A DNA stretch of 64,000 nt from Pyxicephalus adspersus (Eukaryota > Chordata > Amphibia > Anura > Pyxicephalidae), in the NCBI RefSeq assembly GCF_032062135.1, contig NC_092859.1, forward strand, positions 122,737,842 to 122,801,841, given 5' to 3'. The notes under the pieces are model-generated. The model was not told where the DNA came from. It saw only the letters and a list, made by a program, of their open reading frames with translations, and did no database searches. This document shows positions 12,549-25,300 of the stretch, piece by piece (position 1 is the first letter of the stretch; every line of letters starts with the position of its first letter). Both the position numbers and the translations under genes were made by a program.

Positions 12549-15424
12549 TGTTGGAAGTCAGTGATACAATTTAGACTGACTTACATGTTTATTGATTAGC
12601 CAATTATTTACAAGCTTTTAGCTTGGTGGGTTTGTTCTAACTCAATCGACAGGCTTCAATAAGAGTCCTGGTGCTTTGGCTGTTATTGTCTTGGATTTTG
12701 TCAAAAAGACCTCACGTGCTGACTTCCAGATATATTGCTGGGCACAATAAAGACAGCAATTGATGTGGTCCAAAACTGGTGTAGTCCTATTCTGGAACAA
12801 AGATGACATGAAGGACCTTTACAGTATTAAATATGTGCCTGCTATCATAGAAATAGGTTTCATGTAAGGACTGTTAGCCCTGAGATATTTTCATTCTATT
12901 CATGTTACCTCTGTTCTACAACAAATCTTTGAAACATCATCAATGAATTATACTTCTAATAATGCAAGAGAGGGAATACCATGCCCGGGCACAAGGTAAT
13001 CTTCACACATGAGACCTAATTGGGTGAAGGCAAGAAAGACTGTTCTATGATCCCACTTTTTTGATATTGTGGTAGCCTCAGGTTTACCACACAGGTGACT
13101 GTTCTTTTAGCTTATAGAAACATCAGGAAATGTTAAAAAATAAAGCTACACATACAAAGTCCATGCAGATAGTACCCTGGCTATGATCTGAATTGAGATC
13201 CTAATGCTGCAAGGTCAGAGTGCTAACCACTAAAGCCATCATGCTTCCTAAATAAGTTTTACTACAGATACTTGTTTCCTAAAGACGTGTGGAATATATG
13301 CAGAACAAATTGAATATTCTCTTTTGTACTCAATCATGTCCAGATGAAATATGTGTTGTAAAATGAAAACAGATTTGCCTAGTGAATGGTGAATTCTCCA
13401 TTTGTTTACATTTCTCTTCTTTCCAGGACAATCCAGACATTGAATGGCTCATCTTGTTGACTTTTAGAGAAGCAACAAGAAGGAAGTGATTAAATCTGAA
13501 GATTGGAATAGTAAAAAAAAACATATTACGGGTAAATAGAGAGCCATACATCAAATGGGAACATACAAATACCTTTTATTTAAAACATTCTAGAGTTCAG
13601 GTACACTTTAAGGATGACTTTAAGAATGACATCTTACAAATAAAAAATGTGTTTAATGACACTTAGCAAGTATTACAAGTTAAATAATATAATAAAAAAT
13701 ATTACTGTAAAAACAAAAAGGTGTGATCAAATACACAATTTATGTGTTTAAATATGTGTGTGTGTGTGTGTGTTTTGTAGTGCCACACAATCCTGGGAGC
13801 AACCAATCTTGCAGTGTTACACTGCAGATAATAAAGGGTCCTAAAGAATTTACATATGCTGACCAGTCAGGAAAAGCACTCTAACCAAGTCTTCATTCAT
13901 CTCTGTATGAGTAAGCATTGGAGTTCACTGAAATCTTAGCTATTTGTCCTCTTTGGAGTGGATCTTGATAGTCTAACAGCTTCTAATGTGAACAATCAGC
14001 AGATGATTTTTAGCTGGTATAGCCAACACCAACCCAAAGTTGGCGTTGTGATCTTTAAGAAGACACAACTTTACATTTAGGCAGAACTAAACTTAGTTTG
14101 CTTATGCCCCAGGTATTGTTTATCCTTCATTGAAAAATGAAGTATCTGTCCCCTCCTCTGTGAATATCAGCCAATGGGAATTCCCCACATTGTGTTTATT
14201 AACAACCACTAAATCTTGTTTTTTTCTACAGAAGTTTATTTATGCTTTTAAAGCATCTGAAGAGAGGAGGGAGGGCTTGTTTTAAAACTTGTTTTACTTA
14301 AGAATACGTACATAGTTTAATGTCCACAGTCTGGGCACAGGTGAATTAAAGGCATCTGACAATAAACTGTGTAAATAATAACTTTATATTTTCAAGAATG
14401 TGAAAAGAAAATCCCTGTTTACTTATTTCATTTACATATATTTGGATAATTACAGTGACACAGGTTTTATGTAAAAATTCTCAAGGTATTTAGTGGATCA
14501 AGCTCTGCAATTTACGGCAGTGTCAGTGACTGCAGTGCTGCTGCTGTAGCATTACCTGTTCTGTTATTGCGGCACAATATGATTTGTATTCTTAATGACA
14601 AAAAACTTCACAAATACAGCACATTCAAAAAAACATGAGCTAACACGAGAGCAAATTTATCAGTAATATTAAGACTGCTTTACTACATGAAGATTTTTGC
14701 ATTATTGTTGATTGCAGTGGTTGGAAGCACGTGTACAGATATGGCAAGGACACAGGCAGGATCAGTGTAATGAGGGTAAGGGGGTTGGTGGGCAGGTGTG
14801 ATGAGGAGGGAGCTGCAGGGGCGAGAATGGGCAAAGGGGTAGGGGGTCTATTGATTTGACATTAAAGTGCTGTGGTAGATTTCAGTGGTGACGTGGGTGA
14901 ATAGGAGTTTTGGCAAACTGGTGATCAATGGGAAGGGAGGGGATGTAATTGAAGGTAAGGGGTGAGTACTGCCAGCATTCCTTTACGGCAAAAGCAGCGG
15001 CCAAGTCATGGAAACGGGGTTTTTGGTGATGTGAGCTGTTAAAGATAACACTGTCATAATGAAGGCCAAAAAACACTTTTAGGATTCATGGCTCAGGTTT
15101 GATGACATCATTTACACTTGAATGATCATCAATAAGGTCTGACACCTCCAAGGAATAAGGCACTACTACAAGCACTGACAAAAAAGTACAAAAGAAGGAG
15201 AACTAGAAATATATTTTTTGTAAAGATATATTTATGAAGAGGAGGATATATTTAAGATAAATAGTAGTATTGAGTGAAGTTTTCACTTTTGGTAAAGTAA
15301 AACAGATCTTTCTTGGTTTGACACTTCAAAAAAGTTAATTTCTTCAATACATTTTTTTTTTAGGCGACTTGACTTAATAAATCCAGCAGTAAGTGAACTT
15401 CAAGCTAATATATCTCCCTCTATG
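12549..15424. other. Intergenic DNA downstream of the PCSK5-like gene
   Basis: Contains a V-SINE fragment and a (TG)n run (13753-13773). The G-rich 14.7-15.1 kb segment has minus-strand open frames without recognised motifs. Confidence 0.5.
13140..13255 (-). repeat. V-SINE fragment (5' part)
   Basis: Read on the minus strand: GATGGCTTTAGTGGTTAGCA, TCTGACCTTGCAGCA, then ACTATCTGCATGGACTTTGT. It follows the same order as the V-SINE at 62265-62590. Confidence 0.7.
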
Positions 15425-15430
15425 TTTAAT
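15425..15430 (-). terminator. Possible poly(A) signal ATTAAA
   Basis: ATTAAA on the minus strand, 87 bases after the stop codon of the PCSK5-like gene. It is a common variant signal, but AT-rich DNA gives such words by chance and no cleavage-site evidence is available. Confidence 0.3.
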
Positions 15431-15516
15431 ACTGCACTACTCATATACATTGCTCAGGTATATGTTGATCGGAATAGGCAAATATAAAAATGACCTACAA
15501 AAATTATTTCAAAAAG

Positions 15517-15932
15517 TCATACTTTGTTAATGCATGCCAATTCCTGCAACACTCTACTATCAGCTGGCTTTAACTTAAAGCTGTACTTTTTGTACACAGT
15601 CCCATCTCCAGTGCTGTATACTACATCACATTCATCCATACTGTCTTCCTCTTCAGCATCAGAGTCATTCTTATGAATAATGGTGTCCTCACAGTATGTC
15701 ATAGCACGGGAACTGCCGTTCAGTCTTTCATAGCTCTGTTTCCAACAAAGGATCTTCTTAGACTTGGCTTGTTTCATAGCAAATACCGCCACTGTTATGA
15801 TCAACAATACCAGAACCAGAACAGGGGTCACTGCAGAATAATGAGAGATTTTGGGAGGCAATCTGTTGGCGAGCTTCAGGTTCTTTAAGGCAACTTGCTC
15901 AGCTTCAACTTGCAGGTGTTTTATGCAAAGTA
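15517..15932 (-). CDS. PCSK5-like: Exon 10: stalk, transmembrane helix, PCSK5-type cytosolic tail, stop
   Basis: 416 coding bases from acceptor TTTCTCTTGTAG to TGA at 15519-15517, residues 591-728. An extracellular stalk of about 32 residues ([12 protein letters not shown]...) leads into a hydrophobic helix, [20 protein letters not shown] (about 623-642), then basic KQAKSKK marking the cytosolic side. The tail is 85 residues. Its acidic cluster [14 protein letters not shown] (about 680-693), with Ser in acidic (CK2-type) context, and [15 protein letters not shown] are the strongest family clue. From established knowledge the long PCSK5 isoform has a comparable acidic tail with a similar DGTVY-R/K-K segment, used for TGN/endosome sorting. 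The tail here is shorter after that motif and ends CINKV. Confidence 0.9.
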
Positions 15933-18900
15933 CTACAAGAGAAAGAGCAGAATAATTATTAAAATTTCATAGGAATCTGCTAATTCACTAAGGCAGTACA
16001 GAATGCAAAGTGTAGTACCCACTGCAACCAATCAACATACATCCTATATTGGTCTGGCTTCAGTACACACAATTTCTGACTGCTGGTATCAGTTGGTTAT
16101 ATACTGCTCTTTGCTCTGCACTTTTCTGAATATTTTTTTTTCACATTAATATCACAAACATTTGTAATAAACTGGCTTAAAGCAGACCTATATTTAAAAT
16201 GTTTACTTTACAAAAAAGGGTGCAGCACCTCCGTTTTCTGTTGTGATCGCAAATGGGAGCACAAAGCCTCCTGGGATACCTATGTCATGCATCCTGGGAG
16301 GCTATTGGCTGCTACATCTGCGGATGCCCAATTTCTGGCATGTGCAGAAGGAGCTCTTTCTTTAATGGGAGAAAAATATTGCTAATCTCACGCATGCGCA
16401 GTGAGATGGGCACTCTTTTTCCCTATCTACATCACCTGCTCTCGTGCCTGTGCAGTGTGAGATTGGGTGACATATGTTGAACCCGGGAGAATAGAGTGCA
16501 GAAGATGGCGCCCCTCTGTGCCAGGCCAAAGAAAACTACCAGGATGACACGGGACTCCCAATGGATTGACGGATCTGCATGATTAAAGGTAAAGGTGTTT
16601 TTTGACTTTAGTTCCTCTTTGTGTAAAACCATTTCACAGATGCGATCTGTTTAGATGATGTTGAGGTACTAAAGTCCCACTGTGAAAAATCTGATCAGCC
16701 AGGTGGATATTGCAGAAAGAGACAGGCGATGTCCTTTTCGCAAAAAATAAGATGGTGGTGAAAGAAGATGGTGGTGCTCTATGATGGAAGGGGTACAGGC
16801 AAATAACATTGGTTTAGTTCCGCTTTAAGGTGACAACACACAAGCGTTAGGTATACAGTGTAAAAAAATTAATGTTGAGAACTTGTCCTCCACCCAGATC
16901 CAATCAACATGGGGTGTAATGCACAACTGAAATTAGGGAGAATGTGATCATTTACCTGAATGTGCATGGTCAGCTTTTGATCAGCAAATTACTACTAACT
17001 ATATAATGTGTGGGTTTTGCTGAATGAATATACATTCAGTCAATTCCTTAAGCCCTTAAACTATATACAGTAGTTGATAATGTTTACTGATATACCATCT
17101 AAGGAACATCTAAAAATGTGAATTTATATCCCCAGGAAATCATCATCAAAATAGTACAGTATATTATAGAAAGTCGATTTTAGGCCACGTACACATGCCA
17201 GATAATTCTTGACTATTCATCTTGTGTGAAAATCTGACATGTGCAGAGCAGCCCCTTGTTGTTCATCAATCAGGAACAACCGTTGTGTACTCCTATGGAG
17301 GAAAGCACAGCAGGGTACTGCTTGCTCATCATTTTTCTCTTCTCTCCTTCCTTTGCACTTGTACTTTCATCCATCACTGACCAGTCAGGTATCTGTACCT
17401 GTGATATTCAGATATTAAGTAACTATCATGCCTTATCTTTATTGCGAAGCCATTTAACTGATAAAAGTTGACTGTTTTTTTAGGCTTCTGTGTTAAGTAC
17501 ATATGATTATAGATCTCATCAGTTTCATGTATTCCCTCAAAATCACTGGTGTGAACAGACTGTAAAGTGGCTAAATCTGAACTCTGCTCACTCTGCAGAC
17601 ATATTTGCATCTAAAACTCCAATACTGACTTTGTCTTTACTAACACATTCAGGATAGTGTCAGTACTGCATTAATTCTTGTTTCTGAGAACATTTAATTG
17701 ATTTATCTCACTAGTTTACGTATTGTATTATATTGTAGACTTGTTTCTGGTTGTTGTCCCGCTAATAAAATGATTGTATCTTATGTATCTATATTGTATC
17801 ATGGACATATGGTGGATATGGTTGTATCAGATTTATATTTTATGTATCTCTGCTTCTAGTTGTCTTGCTATTTTTCACATTGTGCCTCTGTGGACATGTT
17901 TCTCTGTCTCACTAGTATACTGACTGTATCTCTTTAAGAATGCTTCTGAATGGGCCTGATTTATTAAAGTTCTCCAAGGCTGGAGAGGATACACTTTCAT
18001 CAGTGAAGCTGAGTGATCCAGCAAACCTGGATTGGATTGGATTTCCTAAAGTCATTTGCTATTTGCTGGCAAATATTTTGAATTCTGAACCAGATCTATT
18101 GTAGCTCTGAAGAGATGTTTTTGGCTATCTCACTAGTTTACTAATTGTATCTCTGCAGACATGTTTCTAGTTGTCTCAAATATTGATTGTATCTTTCATA
18201 TTTCAGGTTGTCCTGTTATTACCATGATTGTGAATATCTTTCTGGTTTTCTCAGTATTATAATGTTTGTATCTCTTTGGACATGCCTCTGGTTGTCTCAG
18301 TATTATACTGATTGTGGCTGCACAGACATGTTTCTGGTGGTTTTTACTGGTATACTGGTTGTATCTGTTTGGACATGATATATATAGCAAACATTTTCCT
18401 ACTCATTTAGTTCACTTAGGCAACGCAGCTGTTTTATTTTAAATACAGAAATTTATATAATATTTAAATATTTATATAATAAGTAAAATCCAAACTGAAT
18501 TTTTGCTTACGTTAATAGATAGGTGAAGGGTACACAGCTTCATCTTACATTACATTTGCAAAATGAAAGTTCTGTACTCCTTTATCAAATCAACTCCAAG
18601 GGAAAAAATGCTAAATTACTTATGATACCTTATCATACAAATCATGAAGTTGTAAATGATATTTTATATCTAATAAAACTAAATTATAAAAAAGGAAGTT
18701 CCTTTAACCTTTATCCTACCAAACATCTAACCAATAAAAATATATCAAATAAAAAAATATGCATAGCACACATTACATCAGCTCTCTCAGACTCTCTATC
18801 TGTCTCTCTCCCCCTCCCGTGCTGGGCACCACCTCCACCATTGACTTCTTCAATGCAGTAACTTCAGCCCCCAGGGTGATCACAGCACACATGGCTGTTT

Positions 18901-21900
18901 GATACCCAGGACCAGATGCAGGTCTAGTTCTCCAGGACTTTGCACCTTTCTGTGGGGTGGACTATGTGGATTTAGTAGAGTGTGAATTAATAGGAAGACT
19001 TCGGTAACGAGAGGGTAAATGTAAAGGTTAAATGTAAGAACAGTTATTGAATAAACTGGATATCTGAGTATAATCTGATCCAACCTTGATGTCTGCTGTT
19101 CCAGCTGTGATATGTTCCTTAATATATTATTTAGTTATTAGTAAATATTTAAAAAATAATACATTTCCACACTTCCGCTGCTGGGGTAAGGGGACATTCC
19201 CTATCCTCCGTATGCATTGCGGAGGAGAGGGATTTCCTTTCAGAGGCATTACTGGTGGAGGATGGAGCCATCATTGCGGGATTCGAGAGAAAGTCTGGCC
19301 TAGTGTGCCTTGACCTCCTGAAATGGCCTAGTGGACAAAAAGGTTTGCTGACCCCTGGTCTTGATAATAAAAGATATAGCAGCTTTGGCAGAAGCGGCAT
19401 AACTGATTTCAGTCTCTGTAGCCTCCATGATACTTCTGAATCATAGAATATCTTATTCTAAAGTGGAATCGTGATCTGTGTTTTATACAAGGCCTCTGTT
19501 CTGGCAAGCTGGTTGTTTTTCTATACATTGCTGCTAGTGTCAACACACAATGTTGTATTTATGGTAAAGCAATCACTGCCAACATAGCTTTCCCATCCCT
19601 ATGGCTTGTACTTGAAGGGGATCTCCCATAATTCTTGGGGGGGTCTTTTCTTCCAAGATCACACTGATTGGCAGTTGGTAGGCAGTGGTTGTGTCTGGAA
19701 ACTAAACTCACGGAAGAACAGTTGAATGTTAGAATGAAATTAATCTTGAGGAAGTAACTGTGTCACAATTTGCATGGTTTTTGGATTAGAAGAATAGGAT
19801 GAAGCAAAAATGTTTGTGGCATATACATACCAGAGTTCAGGTCACAAAAACAGCAATCGTTCTGATCATTCTGTGAATCACAACAGCTGATGCATCTCAT
19901 TTCTTCAGGTGACCAGGCACTATTGGTTTTGCATGTTATGCAGTGATTTGGCCCTGGGCCAGAGCAGTGCCTACACGACATATCACATGGTTGGCAAACA
20001 CCCTGCAAGATAAAGAATTATATCTAAAGTAGTAATAGTATATAAATGAATATATTCCTCAATGTGTTTTACACAAAAAAAAACTTTTTTAAAAAAAGTT
20101 TCTTAATTTCGCCAGCATTTAGGAACCAGATTGTTAGGAAGTGCTTATTGGGCCATCGATTCTGTGCTGTGCGCCACTGCTACTGCTGAGCGGTAACCCC
20201 TAGGGGTAAAAAAACGATGCTGAGAGCGGTGACCCTGAGTCACACTCGGGGTAGCTAAAACAGCAAAATAGAAAAATAAATCGAGTCTTACCTGATCCGC
20301 CGGCGTCCTTTTCTGCGATCCCGTCCTTTTGCATCCTGGCATCCTCTGCATCCGATGAGTCACCGGGGAGTTCCCAGTGACGTCAGTGCGTGCAGACGTT
20401 CCGTTCGAGGCGTGGCCGGAATTTCAAATCTATTTGTATTGCATTCAATACAATATAACTGCATTGAACGCAATACATTGGATTTATATGTGTAAAAGCA
20501 GTACATTATCTTTCATTAGCATTTATTTTACAGTATATTATAATGGTATGAGTATAATATTTATTTATTTTTTTAAACAAGCGCTGTACACAGGCAAGAT
20601 TCTTGTCCAATATCGTCCCCGAGCCAATTATTGGACAAGAACCACTGCAAATGTGTATCCAGCCTTACTCTGACTGTAAGATGTCATGTGCATGATTGTT
20701 AAGAACCACAGAAGATGCTGCCATTGGAAGATGTAAAAGGCAATGTTTCGCAATAAGCGAGGATCCTTTAAGAATACAAAGTTTTTGCCATAAACACCAA
20801 TGTACCATCATGGCACTCATTGTGTGGCACACTTTTGTTATTCCACAGAAATATGGCCTTACCATAAAAGGGCTAAATGGCTGTGATTTAAGACAAAATA
20901 ATCAGTTTATCTCCTGCATAGGACATAGGGCATTCTTGGTTCCTTATGACGTAAAAAACGAAGATAATGATCAAATTATACCCTTCTATTAGTAACAGAG
21001 CTTCTATGTCCTATGAAAAAAACAGGTTTATACTTTAAATAGTATTTTGCATGCTTTTTACTATTGTAGGACCTTACCCTTTAGACCAATTTTAGATATT
21101 CAGTGGGAATAGGGGTTCCTAGCTGGCTCCTGGAAATGCCCAGTCATGGGGAACTGGTAACCGAACCACAACCTCACTGCCCATTTCAGCTTAGCCTTAC
21201 TTTTGCTTGGCTACTTGTTTCTCAATTCAAACAAACATGTTCCAAAACCAGAGTGACATTTCATTGAATGAGTGGCCTAAAATATAAATCTCTGTCAAAG
21301 ATAAAAGAGTATTTACACATTCGTAATGCAGAAAACTATGTAAGGATCTGCCCCCAAAAAAATGATTTACATTAATAAATATTAATGAATATATTACAAG
21401 TCAAAGCCTGGTAATCCGTTATTATTGATGTAATTTATTCATATGAAATTTGGAAATTTTTTATATGTGTGTCCCTGCCTAAAATCCTGTATGACAGTTT
21501 ATAAACTCTTCATAAAGAATCTGTGTCAAATGCTCATACCTATGGCGTGCACCATGCACTTGTAGTAAAGTAAAAATTAAAAAAATGCTTCCTGCTTCAA
21601 AGGAAAAATAAGCCCCTGAGTCAATGGTCAGGAGTAAAAAATACCTCTGAATGAGAGTAAATATGTAATAAGAAAATGTATACGCTGCACACATAAACAT
21701 GCACACAATCTGCACATCGTATGCAACTATACCCACAAGTTTATGGGGACTCTTGGTAATGTTGAGGCCCTGAACCCACATTCCTAATTGTCAATCTTCC
21801 TGAAAGACTCAACCTTAATGAACCTGCTCATTCAGATTGAATCTTCAGCAACATGGCATACCAGTAAAGTTTCTTTTTTAGGCCCGAAATGCCTTTAGTG

Positions 21901-22325
21901 CACCTGTGTCTCCATCACCTTATAACCGTGTGCTGTCTTGCTTTCCACCAAATATAGCTATCCAAAGCCCTGGCTCTACCACCAGTACCCATCCTTAGGT
22001 ATTACTCCCATGCTTCATTAAATGCTCCCTCTTCATCACAATGCCATGTCACTATTTTTTTGTGTGTGAATATTTAATATATAAATTGCAATGGTGCCCA
22101 TCAAAAGCTGGGGGAAGATGTTTTGCAGTCTGCATAAAAACCTGGTTAGGGTTTATAGCACTATAGCAGAGGCAACGTATACAGGAAGTTAAAAGCTCAC
22201 TGGATTTTGGGTTGGTTAAATAGATATTTGTGGCACATGTAGATATACCAAAATGCTTTCAAGTCTATATTATAAAGAGCAAAGTAAATCTTCAAAATAA
22301 AACCTATAAAAATTAGAAAATAGTA

Positions 22326-22382
<57 letters not shown>

Positions 22383-25300
22383 AAATTAGAAAAAAAATAA
22401 AAGAAAATTATGAGACTCAACTAAGTTGATTTAATTAAGATCAATTGTTAGGTATCACATACACTTAATTTTGAAATAGCCAGATAAACTTTATTATACA
22501 AAGTCTAGCCGACATATAGAGGTTGTCTTAATTGTCAAAACACGTATAAAGTGCGTGTAACATGGATCCTGGGGCAGTGTAATTTTCAAGTTGATACATA
22601 TAATATTTTAACGATGCGGAAGATAGATTTACTCTAAAAGGATATTTGACTTTTGTATTAGGTTTGTTCTCCATCTAGTGGTAAAATAACAGAATAATGG
22701 CTGTTGGTTTGTATTTTAAAATTAATCTCTCCATTTCTCTATTTTATAGGTAATAAGAAATAAATGTTTTACTTTTTACTTAATATAAAAACATCGGAAC
22801 TTTTTGCTAGCATGTTGATACATGACCTAATATATCTAAAATGCTAATTAATATAATATGTTAGTTTTTCCATTGTTGCTGCCAACGTTAATCAAATGCT
22901 TCCTCTTTATCCTCATGTGTTATGCTAGCTCCAACAATAAATATTCTTACCAAAGTTTCCAACTGCCCTGGCACTTCAAAGCCAAATATTAGTAACACAA
23001 CCCTTCAAAGGATCATATAAAGTATATAATAAGAATATAATTGTATTGCCTTATTGAAGGGGGAAATTACTTTAAAGAAATCCTGCCTGTCATGTTACAC
23101 ATGCATGGTTTGCCTTTCATTATGTGTGTCCCTTCTCTCTTCCCCTAGCTTCTGCTTAGTCTCTTGTCTCCTTCCCTCTTCTTCATTCTGTCATCTTCTC
23201 TCATCTCAGTTGCATGCTCCTGTTAGCTGCTCACAGCATGATTTTTTGACCTATCCATCTGTTCATCGGTGTATGATCTGCACAGTTTGGAATAAACTTC
23301 TTCAAGATCTACAAGGTGTCCTTTGGCATCTGTTCATCGGTGTATGATCTGCACAGTTTGGAATAAACTTCTTCAAGATCTACAAGGTGTCCTTTGGATT
23401 GAGTCACTGTCAGCCAATTCACCTAAGACTGCAGTTATAGCCATCTCATCACAACTGTAAGTTATCGAGATCACACTGTAGGGTTTAGTCTGAAGAGGCA
23501 GAACACTGCCCTTAAAATTTCAGATTAATAAACTACTAGTGTCTGATTCAATCACTTCTACATACTGAAAACTGTGATAGTTCACCACAAAAGATTCCTT
23601 GTTAACCCTACAAATGGCCAGAACTACTAACCAGAAATTACACCCTATAGAGTTTATTGGGGAGTAACACCAGATTCCGGGCCGTCACATTTCAAACAGA
23701 AATCTTCAAAATTTCAGAAAATTCAACCCAGGTCAGCACACTGATTATAATGATGGTAAGCGATGTATGGTGGTACTGAAAGTCCATGACATAGATTCCT
23801 AAAAAAGATCTTCAAGTAATTATTAAACTCAAATATGCATGCAGCATATGCCAGCTTCAGTTTTTGCCTTCACTGAAAGAATAACTGTTCTTGGCATCTG
23901 CATTAATTGGTACCAATTTAAGTCTTTAATGGTCAGTGTTGTCTCCAGCCCAGGCAGATTCACTCATTTCAAAATCAGAAGTATCTGACCCTCACCCTGT
24001 GACTAGGGAGTCAGAAAGTCAGTGTCAGAAGCCTTAAAGCTCTATTTGGTGTTATGACACAGTTAATTAGCCCAATTTCAAATTACCAGACCACGGAAGA
24101 TATAGCACAGTATAAATATCCAATATAAATATGTTTTAATGAGTTAGGTTATGCATACACAGTGATGTCTATGTGGTCAGCTGTTACCCTGAGCTTCTAT
24201 GCTTCCCAATAGGGACATAAGTGCTTTATAGTTTTTTAGTACAGTAGTAAAAAGAAAAGACAAAGTATGTCTACATACACGATCCACATTTTATAATTGA
24301 TTCCATGACATGAGTGAATCTTGGGTGAAAACACTTTAATAAATTAACCCTAATGTGTGGTTTCTTACATCATCATCTAGGTAGCGATGTTCCTCACACT
24401 GTGGATAACAGATCCCTGCTTTATGGCTGCTGCCTCGGTCACAAGTTGTGCATGCTTGAGCTGAAGAATCTGTACAGAGTAAAGAAGAAAATATCACTGC
24501 ATTATCATCTTCCAAATACCAGACCTATCAAGATCCTGATTTCAATGTTTTAATATTTGAACTGATATTTATTAAAATGAGATAAGGGATTATTTCTACC
24601 TAATTACAGGTATATACAAACATTTGTTTTCTCTCCGTCATGTATGAACTCCTCCTAATTAAATACCTCTTCCTAGAGATACACCTAAGTCCCCTATGCC
24701 TTCATATAATCTTCTGATAATGCCCTTGTATGATTAAATCTCAAAGAGATATATTTTAGAGCAGCAGTCGCCAACCACTGGTGGTCCACGAGAAAATTTT
24801 GGAGACACGCACCATGTCCCCCGTACGGATCATAGGCTCGGGGAGGTGGGCAAGTTGTGTCTCTTGACACAGGCTCAGACCTGCGATGGGAGAGTGGGCA
24901 GGTTCTGGAATCATGACATCACTCTTTTTGGCAACCACTGTCTAAGGTTGGCAACCACTGTTTTAGAGGGTGAGATTCTGGAAGATTTCCAACCTTACAT
25001 TCCCGTGCTGACAATCTAAGGCTAAGTCTACACAGACTTATAAACTCCCATACCACATTTGAATACAATTATGGGCATTTTTACAAGCATTTAAAGACAT
25101 CCTAAAGCAAGCCTAGAAATGCTTATAAAATCTCATGATCTATTTATGAGTGTTTGTAGGTATTTTAGGTGTTTTAATGCAGGCTTTGAAAAGCCAAATA
25201 TGAAAGTTATGGGTTAATGGAAGCGTTTATAAACACCTATAACCCTTCTATTTGTTCTCAATGGAAGCATTTATAAATGCTTTTAAACACACAAATTGTG

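Larger units (their letters stand above)
15933..19830 (-). other. Intron 9 (3.9 kb)
   Basis: Phase 1. It contains a family A element (16.18-16.62 kb), fragments of families B (17.18-17.35 kb) and C (17.95-18.10 kb), and a possible hAT-type element near 19.15-19.36 kb ending TTTGCTGACCCCTGGTC. 18.1-19.1 kb is AT-rich with nothing else recognised. Confidence 0.6.
20003..24368 (-). other. Intron 8 (4.4 kb)
   Basis: Phase 0. It contains a TA repeat, a family D element (20.13-20.53 kb), a fragment related to family B (20.58-20.67 kb) and a 71-bp tandem duplication (23.26-23.40 kb). 20.7-22.3 kb and 23.4-24.3 kb show no recognised exon or element. Confidence 0.6.

Noticed and set aside
15673..15888. 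Plus-strand open frame over the tail exon
   Set aside because: It is the antisense shadow of exon 10, which has a clear family match on the minus strand.
23054..23347. 97-codon plus-strand frame rich in Ser, Cys and Leu
   Set aside because: It reflects a CT-rich low-complexity stretch and runs into the 71-bp duplication. No family motif.
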